The position numbers and the translations under genes are program-made. A stretch of DNA of 64,000 bases from a virus. This document shows, piece by piece, positions 56,084 through 64,000 of this stretch. The stretch lies in the IMG/VR virus record IMGVR_UViG_3300034198_011471, positions 1 to 64,000 of that record. One strand, written 5' to 3'. A model generated the notes under the pieces. That model had not been told where the DNA came from. It was given only the letters and a program-made list of their open reading frames with translations, and searched no databases. Within the stretch, counting starts at the first letter, position 1. Each line of letters opens with the position of its first letter.

Positions 56084-57694
56084 TTATGCCTTCTTGAGCG
56101 GGCCGCCGGGCCATTTAGTACTGTCTTTGTACAACGGAGCATATGTCTGTGAAATAAGTGTCGTGTCTTCGTCTTCTTCTTCTGTTCGAATATAGGCCAG
56201 CCCAAATGATGTACCCGCTAACGCGCGTTCCGCATTGATCGCGTACGACACCTGCGTGACGGACGCGATCATCGCACCGTCTGATTGAATTTCCGAGTTT
56301 GGCAGTTCAATTCTAACAATACTGCCCGGAGCAATATCGAACCGCAGTTTGCCCGATAATTCGCCGTAACGCTGGCTCAAAAACTCTGTTTTGTAGAAAT
56401 GTTCTGCAAAACGTTTACAAACACCGTCCGCCATTCCCTGCGCGACGTCCGCCGGCAGCAGCCACTCAGGCGGCGGCTCACCTTCACCATACCCCCCACC
56501 CGAAACACAATCTCCGGGGCACTTGCCTTTCACTGCGGTCGTTGCGCCCGTAAAAATTGGCCATGGCGCCATATTTGTTAGCCACGACGGCAAATCTTTA
56601 AATAGCTTTAACCCGGGACGTTCTTCCCCGGGTTTAAACGGATACTGACCCGCTGGTTGTGTGTACACATCCGCCATACGAACTTGCCCGCCCGTCGACA
56701 GCATCGGGTCCATTTGTTGCGGCCAAAATACGACCACGCTGTCAATGAGCTGACTCATAGACGCGTTAAAGTTGGCGTAGCTATATTCGTCGCCTTTGAT
56801 GACGTATTTTTTATTGCCATCATGCTTAAGCCCGCCAAAAAACGGAACCACGTATGCGTGTTCAATTGCCGGCGACACCGCAAAGAAAAACTGCGACGCG
56901 TATTCGCCGACAAGCTTTCCCCAAAACGATGTGTACGCAAATGATTCCAGCGCGTCCTTTGTCAACGCCGTACGCACCGACTGTTCAATGTTGTTGCCGT
57001 TTAAGCCGTCAAGGTTTAAAGCTAGCTTGGCGTTACCCGGCGCAACGGGCATGCGTTTTAACGCTTTTATTGCTGCTTCGTTTGGGCGTGATTGCGGTAA
57101 CTTATACTCAGCCATTTTGTTGAAGATCGGTTTGATAACCTCACCCCACAGGTCGCGCGAAATCTTGTCTTTGCGGATGAGATCGCCGTTGGCGTCAATA
57201 ATCGGAACGCTGGAGTGCGCGTTACCTTCCGTCTGCAACGCCACAAAGGCTGCGTTTGTGGCCATAAGGAACGGCGCGTTTTGAAACCATTTGCCGTTGA
57301 GGGCTGACGAGTTGTTCAAGTCGTCGAGCCAGTGGATGAGTTGCAGCACGTAGTTAGCGCTGTTGTGCGAGCGCTGATACCCAATGCCTGCAAGCATGCC
57401 TTCAAATATCACAAACCGGCCGTTCTCCATTTTGTCTTTCTGCCCGGCTTCGGGGATAATTCTGAGCCAGACAGTCACAGGATCGCGCGGTTTGATTTGT
57501 TTACGCAATTTATGGATCGTCGCTTCGCGTTTCTGACCCGATGCCGCGTCATATCCGACAGCCACGGTGAGCGACGCTGTCGGAATGCTGTTCAATCCAA
57601 ACGTCGCCGAAATAGCTACGATGTCATCAAACACGGTGTCTTTGATCTTGGCCGTGATTTCAAACTTGGAGTAGACGTACGGCTGTTTAGCCAT
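56084..57694 (-). CDS. baseplate hub-like protein
   Basis: A 536-residue protein. N-terminal beta domain (YSKFEITAKIKDTVFDDIVA; DPVTVWLRIIPEAGQKDK; FVIFEGMLAGIGYQRSHNSA) resembles the first domains of gpD/gp27-type hub proteins. A C-terminal region (GKLRFDIAPGSIVRIELPNS; IQSDGAMIASVTQVSYAINA) fits the late hub fold. Central ~300 residues are variable. The gene lies between the sigma factor and tail genes, as expected of hub proteins. Confidence 0.55.
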   Translation of the reverse strand: MAKQPYVYSKFEITAKIKDTVFDDIVAISATFGLNSIPTASLTVAVGYDAASGQKREATIHKLRKQIKPRDPVTVWLRIIPEAGQKDKMENGRFVIFEGMLAGIGYQRSHNSANYVLQLIHWLDDLNNSSALNGKWFQNAPFLMATNAAFVALQTEGNAHSSVPIIDANGDLIRKDKISRDLWGEVIKPIFNKMAEYKLPQSRPNEAAIKALKRMPVAPGNAKLALNLDGLNGNNIEQSVRTALTKDALESFAYTSFWGKLVGEYASQFFFAVSPAIEHAYVVPFFGGLKHDGNKKYVIKGDEYSYANFNASMSQLIDSVVVFWPQQMDPMLSTGGQVRMADVYTQPAGQYPFKPGEERPGLKLFKDLPSWLTNMAPWPIFTGATTAVKGKCPGDCVSGGGYGEGEPPPEWLLPADVAQGMADGVCKRFAEHFYKTEFLSQRYGELSGKLRFDIAPGSIVRIELPNSEIQSDGAMIASVTQVSYAINAERALAGTSFGLAYIRTEEEDEDTTLISQTYAPLYKDSTKWPGGPLKKA

Positions 57695-58580
57695 TTGTAT
57701 GCCTTCTTACGCTTTCCATACGGTAAATAAACGCCAGCACTAAACCGGCAAGGCGGTACGCCGGTAGCGGATGATCAAACCACAGATTTTTGAATGTTGC
57801 ATATGGTTGCGCGTCGTCAAGGCCAAACAGCTCAATAAATACTGGCTCGCCAATCAGCTCCAGTGTCGGAAACAATGTTGTAATAGCCGGCGCAGGATTT
57901 GCGTTTAGTGCGACATACCAACGACCGTTGAATGTCGTTGGATCTGTTGTTAACCGCTCTAGCCTCAATTTGATATCTGTTTCTGGTAGCGTAATGACCG
58001 GCAGATCGCCCGCCGACCGTTCTCGTGTACGTGGCGCCGGGTCGTATACAGTTTGCGTTGTTAAAAACACTTCGGCATCTGGGTCGAGTTCTGTGAGCAG
58101 CACGCCGCGATTGTCTTCAAGTGTTAAAAACTCATCTTCTTCGCTCCCCATCGGTTTGGGTGGCACAGGATACAACCCCATCGTGTACTGGCGGTTTGCG
58201 CGACCAGTGCTGTTGCTGGCAATAAACTCGCCGCCAATCGCGACATTCCTTGGCGCGCCCGCTATTTGTGTAACGCGCAACGACGGCTGATATTTAAACT
58301 CGTTTTCTGCGGGTTCCGGCCAGTACGTTATCCGTTGATCGAGTTTGTGCAGGTATTCAACCGCCGGTGTTTGATGGATGTAGCTAAGCAGCTCTCGCGC
58401 ACGAAGATTCAAAAATCGCTGATCAGGGCTGCTGCCAAACAATACGCGACGCACTGTGTTCAATACAGTCGGCAAAACTAGCGGCCGAAACTCTGGCGGA
58501 ATGTATTCATATCCCGCTTGTTGTTTCTGCGCGCTCTGCGCCCAGATATTTAACAGTAATGTTCGGCCGTGATTAATCAT
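57687..58580 (-). CDS. tail/baseplate structural protein
   Basis: A 297-residue protein beginning MINHGRTLLLNIWAQSAQKQ, with EYIPPEFRPLVLPTVLNTVR and a C-terminal part with HPLPAYRLAGLVLAFIYRME. The N-terminal pattern (NHGRtLLLN) is familiar from tail proteins of large phages. Role unassigned. ATG at 58580 chosen over an upstream alternative start. Confidence 0.6.
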   Translation of the reverse strand: MINHGRTLLLNIWAQSAQKQQAGYEYIPPEFRPLVLPTVLNTVRRVLFGSSPDQRFLNLRARELLSYIHQTPAVEYLHKLDQRITYWPEPAENEFKYQPSLRVTQIAGAPRNVAIGGEFIASNSTGRANRQYTMGLYPVPPKPMGSEEDEFLTLEDNRGVLLTELDPDAEVFLTTQTVYDPAPRTRERSAGDLPVITLPETDIKLRLERLTTDPTTFNGRWYVALNANPAPAITTLFPTLELIGEPVFIELFGLDDAQPYATFKNLWFDHPLPAYRLAGLVLAFIYRMESVRRHTNG

Positions 58581-58581
58581 G

Positions 58582-59046
58582 TTATTTTTTGGGCACGATG
58601 TTGAAACGAAGCGACCACTGCCCAACAAGTGTCTGCGGATCCTGCAACTCTAAACGCATGCCGGTTAAAAAGGCCCAAAACGTGGAGTTTGCGCAATCAC
58701 CGATTGTGACAGACATCTTGCCGTTTTCTTTAATGCGATTTTTTTGATAGAAGTCGTAGACGTTACAAATTTTTGCGCTGTCTGCGCCGGGGCAGGGTTT
58801 TACAAAACCAAAACCAGACACAGTTAATTCACCCACACGATCGCCAAACGCGTACACGTAAATAAAGTCATTTACGGTGTGAAGGAATTGATAGTTTCCG
58901 TTTAGTTCTAACGCAAAACCGCTAGTTGGCGCTGTCAGCTGCCCGCCTTTAACGCCACCAAACTTGATTTTGAAAATAGCGCCAGTGCAGTTTTTGGGCT
59001 TAATAATTGCCACAGCGCCGGCGCATGGAGTAAAGGCTACTGGCAT
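58582..59046 (-). CDS. tail structural protein
   Basis: A 154-residue beta-rich protein: MPVAFTPCAGAVAIIKPKNC, TGAIFKIKFGGVKGGQLTAP and GDCANSTFWAFLTGMRLELQ. It precedes the hub region and follows the tape-measure candidate, a position typical of small tail-tube or baseplate connectors. Confidence 0.6.
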   Translation of the reverse strand: MPVAFTPCAGAVAIIKPKNCTGAIFKIKFGGVKGGQLTAPTSGFALELNGNYQFLHTVNDFIYVYAFGDRVGELTVSGFGFVKPCPGADSAKICNVYDFYQKNRIKENGKMSVTIGDCANSTFWAFLTGMRLELQDPQTLVGQWSLRFNIVPKK

Positions 59047-59049
59047 GGG

Positions 59050-62000
59050 TTACTTTCCGTAGTTTGCGCCGGTGCCGCCAGCCATGTCGACTGGCGGTCC
59101 GTTATCTGGGGTATCTTCCATGCGATGACCTGTGGCCGCCAGCACGGCCTCTGAGAGTCCGTGCAGCGTCAACGTGCCGTTGACGTTCATATCGCCACCA
59201 CCGCCGCCGCCCATCCCGCCCGCCGGTCTTGCAGCGTCGTATTGCGAGATTGTGTCGCTGAGGTAGTTGTAACGGGCTTGGTCTTTTTCATCGTCAAAGT
59301 ATTCGCCACTCCACCAGCTCGTTTTCTTTTTCTTCTCAAGTTCGCCGAGCCGTTGCCGCGCGGATTGAATCGGGTCAGCCGACTGCATGTCAAGGAGCGC
59401 TTGTTCGGCTACCAATCGTGTATGCGGTTTTTCAACGACCTGCTGTACTGAGCCGTCCGCCCCTGTAACGTTTACTTTTTTGGCGCCACCACGTTGTTTA
59501 AATTCCGCTTTTTCTTTGGCGGTGCCGTAACGCTCCACGTCGGCAGCGGCTTGCTCTTCTGTATATTCTGGGTTGTACGGAACGAATACGCGCTCAGAAA
59601 CGTCTTGATGACCGCCAAAGACATGCCAATTGGATTCGCCACGAATTTCGCGCATCGATAGGGACGTGCCGGCCATTTGACCCATTCTGTTAAACGGGTC
59701 GTGCACTGTGAATTCTTGAATGTCGCCGGCGTTGCCTGCCGTTTTACCGCCCTGCGCCATCGACTGCCGGCGCTCCATTAAGTCGGTGCGCCGTTCTTTG
59801 TCTTCCGCGTTGTAGTCCAACCAGTTGTCTTTATTTCGTTCTTCGATAGCTGCCAGTTCTTTATCTATTTCTCCTATCGCGTCGGCGCGGCTTTGTGTGC
59901 GTGTACCGCCAGTCGGACCCGCCGGCGTCGGCGGGTGACTTGATTGATGCGACGCCGCCGAATGACCTGCGCGATTCAGCTGCTGCACCTGCCCGGGCGT
60001 GAGATTCTGCGATGATACGCCAGCGCCAGTCTTGCTTTCCGCGATAGCGCCGTGAATACGCTCCATGTTGGCGAGATCATCGTCGCTTAGGTTGTAGAAC
60101 ATTTTTGCCGCATCAGGCGCTTGCAGCGCGCGGCTGAAGTTCGTCATCGCATCTTGTTGCGCCGCTGGATCCAACTTGTTGAACAATTTAACCGCGTCGG
60201 CAGATGGCAACGTTAAAAGTTGTTGTCGCTTTTTCTGGTCTGTAAGCGCGTTTTTTAGCGCCGCGCCAGTCGGATCTTTACCGACCTCGTCGAGCACGGT
60301 TTGTTGGTCTGTAGTAACTTTTTCGGTGGCTGAAGCAACACCTTGTCCATGCGCGCGTTTAGCTTCTTCAGCTACACGTAGTGCGCTAGTAGTGCGACGT
60401 ACAATAGCTTCTTTGTCTTTACCCATGACCGCGGTTAATTGCTTGCGCGCTTCAGCGCGAGCGGCTTCTGGGTCCATTCCCTCCATAATGAACTGATCGG
60501 TTAGGTGTTGCGTCATGCGCCCCGTCATCGCCAACGCGCGCTCTTCATCAGATTTTCCGACCGTATCACCCATCTGATTTACAGCGACGTCTGACATAGC
60601 AATGCTAATTTGCCGCAGCCGCTTTTTGCGCTGCGTATCGAACTGCGAATCAGACATACCTTTCGGCCGTAATTTTTCATACTCGGCTTTGTCGTAGTTC
60701 TTTTCGAGCGAGTCGTAAATGCTTTTGCCGACGTCGGCGGAAATACGATTTGAAGTTGCAGTTCCCCGTTTTTGCGCTTTGGCGACATCAACCGGAGTTT
60801 GCTCCAATCCCGCACCGGCAAGTCCGCCAATATCGCGCGCAACGCGGAGCGCCTGCGCAACGCCGCGGGCCTGCTCTTTTTTCTCGTCCGATAATCCGCC
60901 CCACCCATCCCACGCGGCAGACATCTGTTTTTCAAAGTTGGTGCTGTCAGCGGCCAGCGCAGCAGAAGCAAACTTTTCGATTTGCGCGGTTGTCGCACCC
61001 GCGCCCAGCGTTTGCTGCGCCATAGCTTTGGCGGCCGCCTGCACGTCTTCGGCTTTGCCGGTATTAAAGCCGCGCATAATCAGATCTGCGCGGTTTCGCT
61101 GCTGTTCGTTTTTTGCCCGTTCTGCATCTGTGCTGCCGGCTGCTGTATCAGCAGACTTCATCTTGGCCGCGCCACGTAATTGACCCAGCTCGTCAGCTGT
61201 GAGCTTTTTACCGGGATCAACGCCGGCCATGATCTTGAGTTGCTTGGCTTCGGCGCCGTCTGGATTCTTTTGCGCGGCGTCGGCCATCGTGTCGATCTGT
61301 TTCTCGGTTACGCTTGCCTGCGTATACATACGCGCTGCCGCCACAAGTCCTTCTTGCATGTCTGGCGCGTAGCCCTGCAGCAGCGAATCTTCAGAGGCGA
61401 TATTGAAAATGCGTTTTAACGACTCAGTGCGCGTACCGGCGTTATCGCCGGCTAACCGTTCCAATTCGTCGCCAACGCGCTGCATAACGCCCGACTCTGT
61501 TCCGCGAGAAGCCAGCTTAAATCGATCGGCTCGCCGCTTGTTCATCTCTTCTTTAACTGTGGCTTCGTCGGTAGCGCCCTGATGGTGCATTTGTTTATGT
61601 GCTTCAATAGACACTCCAGTGCGCTGCTGCGAAATGGCGCTCGTCTCAGAGTACGTCGCCAAAAGCGTGTCGCGGCGGTCTGATTCATTCGCGCCGTAAA
61701 ACGCGCTGAAGTACTGCTCGGCCATACGCTCCGCCGCCGCGCCTTTGAGCCCGCCGCCAGCGCTACTCTTAAAGTACCGCACCAGTTCTTCTTTGCCGCG
61801 CTTTTCAAGTGTCTTTACGCGCTCTTCCGGCGTCATGTCGGCTGTTTCGTCCATCATGATGCCGGTCATTTTGGTAGCAAAACTTGTCGCAAGCGTGCTA
61901 TTACGTGAGTGAAAATCCTCCTCCGACATACCAGACGGTTTTAACTTTTTGAACTCGTCACTACCCATACGGTCGACAATTGCGCCGGCATGAGCACGCG

Positions 62001-63753
62001 ACAGATCGCGTTGCAGCTCAAAACGTTGCGTTTTGTATGCGTACCCAGATTTCATGTACTCCTCGGTCCCGATCTGGTCCGTCATGTAGGCGCGAAACAA
62101 TCGGTCATCTGCGCCGCTTTCGCGCGCCATGTTGTAAAGACCTTGCACACCCTGCTGGCCGGCCATTTCCGCTAGGTTGAAAGTCTTACCCTTGTATTCG
62201 TATTTGTCTTCTCCGCGCTTGTAAGCTTGCATTGCCGCAGCTAATTGCGTGTCTTTGTATTTATCTGGATTCTCAGACACGAGTCGATTCATGGATGCCA
62301 GCGCGCGTCCAACAGAAGATGCGTCGCCACGCGTAGACATTGCCGACATGCGCGCTTCAGCTTCGGCCCGGTTAAGCTTGCCAAAACCGGGCTTTTCAAA
62401 CACGCCGGCGTCAGCCATGGCTTGCCCGCGCAGCAGATCGCCCGCAAGACCTTTTTCGGCTGTGACTTCCTGCAGCCCCATTCCGCGGGCCATGGCTTTC
62501 TTTTCAGCCGCGATGGCGTTCAAATTTTGCAGATCTGTGTTTGTATCTCGGGCGGCTAACCTAATCTCGCGCACCATTGACTCAACTTTGCCGGCGCTCA
62601 TGTTGCCTTGCGCGCCGTTTGTTAAGTGCTGCAAGTTGGCAATGAGTTGCTGGATCGGCGCGTTTGGGTTTCCGTTGTCGCCGAAAATTTCTCTGATCGC
62701 AGCTATGGAGCCGTTGTACTCTTTCACTGCGCGCGACACGCTCTTGGCGTCTAACGCGTTAGCGGCCAAACCGACGCCTTCAAGTTGTTCAATTTCTTCA
62801 GCAGACTTAGCGCGCGGATCTTTTGACTGAAATTTGTCGACTTCTTTGAATGTGTCGTCTAACCTCTTCCGAAACGACGGTAACTTGTCTGACAGCATGA
62901 TCTTTTGCTCTTCTTCGCTGGCAGAGGCGTAAGCGGCGTCACGGGAAGACAGCTCTGAGTGACCAAACTGGCGGGCCAGCTCGTTCATAGTCTTGTCGTC
63001 TCGCTTGGTACTGCTGAGCGCTTTTACGCGGTCAGCAGCCGACATGGCGCCGAGGCTCTTGGGAAGGCGGCCTTGTTGAAACAACGTCTCCATCATCTCG
63101 CCGCTGGCCACTGCTCCAAACCCGTGCATCTCGTCGAGGTTGGCGTCTTCGCCGTACAAGTTTTGATATACATTTTGCGAAAACTGCTTTAACGAGTCCG
63201 ACGACATGCGCGGACCCTGCCCACCCGCGTCCGGTCGGAAAAAACCAATCCGGTTGGTAGCGGCGGCGATGGCCGTCGGATCGCCACGTCGACCGAACAT
63301 GATGCCTTCGAGATTTTCGGCGCCGATTTGAGACGCGGCAAACTGTTTAAATATCGGGTTGTTTAATACCCGCGCGCCGATATTTGCGTGTTCGCGGTCC
63401 AAATCGGTAACGGGTTGACCGTCATTAACAAAACGTTGCGCGCCAATTAACTTCTGAGCAACTTGTGAGTTGCCCGCCATGTTCGCCGCCTCGATAGCCG
63501 CGGCACCGTGACGCTGGTATCGCGCGGCCGTAAACTGATCGAGGCGGGCTTGCCCGGGCGCCTGATGCGCTAGAAACGCGTCTTGCCCGAACGCGCCCTG
63601 TACGAGCGCGGGGCCGTACATATTGGCCATGTAGCCAAACGCGTCGTCTACGTGGGCAGCGTTTTGAAACGGCGAATATACAGGTGGGGCGTACGGATTA
63701 CCTGTATAGTTCTGGGTAAAGCCGGCGGCGTTTTGTGTGTGATATTGAGCCAT
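59050..63753 (-). CDS. putative tail tape-measure protein
   Basis: A 1567-residue protein, largely alpha-helical and charged, rich in Gln, Ala and Lys, with no membrane segment obvious. A region at ~600-640 (KKLKPSGMSEEDFHSRN...) recurs at ~1025-1065 (YEKLRPKGMSDSQFDTQ), suggesting an internal duplication. The C-terminus is Gly-rich (GGMGGGGGGDMNVNGTLTLH). Length, helicity and position at the head of the tail operon suit a tape measure, which sets tail length; a baseplate or virion-associated large protein is an alternative. Confidence 0.6.
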   Translation of the reverse strand: MAQYHTQNAAGFTQNYTGNPYAPPVYSPFQNAAHVDDAFGYMANMYGPALVQGAFGQDAFLAHQAPGQARLDQFTAARYQRHGAAAIEAANMAGNSQVAQKLIGAQRFVNDGQPVTDLDREHANIGARVLNNPIFKQFAASQIGAENLEGIMFGRRGDPTAIAAATNRIGFFRPDAGGQGPRMSSDSLKQFSQNVYQNLYGEDANLDEMHGFGAVASGEMMETLFQQGRLPKSLGAMSAADRVKALSSTKRDDKTMNELARQFGHSELSSRDAAYASASEEEQKIMLSDKLPSFRKRLDDTFKEVDKFQSKDPRAKSAEEIEQLEGVGLAANALDAKSVSRAVKEYNGSIAAIREIFGDNGNPNAPIQQLIANLQHLTNGAQGNMSAGKVESMVREIRLAARDTNTDLQNLNAIAAEKKAMARGMGLQEVTAEKGLAGDLLRGQAMADAGVFEKPGFGKLNRAEAEARMSAMSTRGDASSVGRALASMNRLVSENPDKYKDTQLAAAMQAYKRGEDKYEYKGKTFNLAEMAGQQGVQGLYNMARESGADDRLFRAYMTDQIGTEEYMKSGYAYKTQRFELQRDLSRAHAGAIVDRMGSDEFKKLKPSGMSEEDFHSRNSTLATSFATKMTGIMMDETADMTPEERVKTLEKRGKEELVRYFKSSAGGGLKGAAAERMAEQYFSAFYGANESDRRDTLLATYSETSAISQQRTGVSIEAHKQMHHQGATDEATVKEEMNKRRADRFKLASRGTESGVMQRVGDELERLAGDNAGTRTESLKRIFNIASEDSLLQGYAPDMQEGLVAAARMYTQASVTEKQIDTMADAAQKNPDGAEAKQLKIMAGVDPGKKLTADELGQLRGAAKMKSADTAAGSTDAERAKNEQQRNRADLIMRGFNTGKAEDVQAAAKAMAQQTLGAGATTAQIEKFASAALAADSTNFEKQMSAAWDGWGGLSDEKKEQARGVAQALRVARDIGGLAGAGLEQTPVDVAKAQKRGTATSNRISADVGKSIYDSLEKNYDKAEYEKLRPKGMSDSQFDTQRKKRLRQISIAMSDVAVNQMGDTVGKSDEERALAMTGRMTQHLTDQFIMEGMDPEAARAEARKQLTAVMGKDKEAIVRRTTSALRVAEEAKRAHGQGVASATEKVTTDQQTVLDEVGKDPTGAALKNALTDQKKRQQLLTLPSADAVKLFNKLDPAAQQDAMTNFSRALQAPDAAKMFYNLSDDDLANMERIHGAIAESKTGAGVSSQNLTPGQVQQLNRAGHSAASHQSSHPPTPAGPTGGTRTQSRADAIGEIDKELAAIEERNKDNWLDYNAEDKERRTDLMERRQSMAQGGKTAGNAGDIQEFTVHDPFNRMGQMAGTSLSMREIRGESNWHVFGGHQDVSERVFVPYNPEYTEEQAAADVERYGTAKEKAEFKQRGGAKKVNVTGADGSVQQVVEKPHTRLVAEQALLDMQSADPIQSARQRLGELEKKKKTSWWSGEYFDDEKDQARYNYLSDTISQYDAARPAGGMGGGGGGDMNVNGTLTLHGLSEAVLAATGHRMEDTPDNGPPVDMAGGTGANYGK

Positions 63754-63762
63754 ACGCCACCG

Positions 63763-63963
63763 TCATTTTCCGACATTCAGTTCTTTGTAGCGTTCAATAA
63801 GTTCCTGCGCTGCTTTGTCAACTATTATAGCTTTTTTAGGGTCTGCTTTTGCTGCGTCTTTCTGCGCTTCTTTTACATTATCCCACGGAAAAAGTGTTGT
63901 TTGAATGTTTTCCAGCAATTCGATTGAGCGAGTTTTGGCGTTACCAAAACTTTCTTCGGTCAA
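63763..63963 (-). CDS. hypothetical protein, possibly partial
   Basis: The frame from TTG 63963 gives 66 residues (MTEESFGNAKTRSIELLENI, then a helical lysine-rich part and QELIERYKELNVGK), and it stays open to the right edge, so the true start may lie outside the window. Position directly upstream of the tape-measure candidate suggests a tail-assembly chaperone, but this is weak inference. Confidence 0.5.
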   Translation of the reverse strand: MTEESFGNAKTRSIELLENIQTTLFPWDNVKEAQKDAAKADPKKAIIVDKAAQELIERYKELNVGK

Positions 63964-64000
63964 ACTGCCGTGCGCTACAAGAGCAAGCCAGTGCCTGTGC

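Noticed and set aside
63763-63963. Possible slippery site (run of six A followed by G) for a tail-chaperone frameshift
   Set aside because: The A-run is in the wrong phase for a standard -1 slippery heptamer.

Overview
The window reads as part of the genome of a large contractile-tailed (myovirus-type) phage or closely related element. It has a terminase large subunit, a primase-like protein, a phage-style sigma factor, a baseplate-J protein, a gp25-like protein, a very large tape-measure candidate and a long tail-fibre/adhesin region. Coding density is very high. Nearly everything lies on the minus strand, with ATGA, GTGA and TAATG junctions and several unusually long same-strand overlaps. 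No portal, capsid, polymerase or integrase gene is visible.

Layout. (1) About 1-12.2 kb: densely packed small minus-strand genes, mostly of unknown function. They include a MazG-like pyrophosphohydrolase, a SEC-C zinc protein, a ParB-like protein and many families I associate with plasmids and integrative elements (BPSL0761-like, DUF6745-like, DUF3085-like, DUF6915-like, DUF6878-like). (2) About 12.3-19.4 kb: a secreted Cys-rich protein with its own promoter, a left-handed beta-helix protein, an Api92/DUF1281-like protein, and the trio Ycf46-like AAA+ ATPase, DUF2997 and DUF1257 (Ycf35-like). (3) About 19.4-34 kb: nucleotide and DNA metabolism plus packaging: DUF5664, terminase, GNAT, tRNA-Thr, a primase-like protein and CsrA. 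Three single genes here lie on the plus strand. (4) About 34-64 kb: a near-continuous leftward structural operon. In transcription order: tape-measure candidate, tail and baseplate-hub proteins, sigma factor, gp25-like protein, baseplate J, further baseplate proteins, a set of fibre proteins sharing an N-terminal 'RYP' motif, a 1522-residue repeat-plus-collagen adhesin, a second collagen-like fibre and an Ig-like protein.

The most unusual features are: the three plus-strand genes sewn between minus-strand genes with overlapping divergent start codons (twice as CATG) and fused or overlapping stops (CTAG, TGATCA, 54 nt); the adhesin built from about a dozen cysteine-bearing ~60-residue repeats followed by collagen triplets; the paralogous fibre family; a phage-borne CsrA; the Ycf46/DUF2997/DUF1257 module; and strong GC-rich hairpins at transcription-unit junctions.

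Host: the Cys-rich exported protein and the Ycf46/DUF1257/DUF2997 trio suggest to me a planctomycete or another bacterium with plasmid-rich accessory gene content. This is an inference and weakly supported. Start codons were set using visible Shine-Dalgarno (SD) sequences where present, including several GTG starts.
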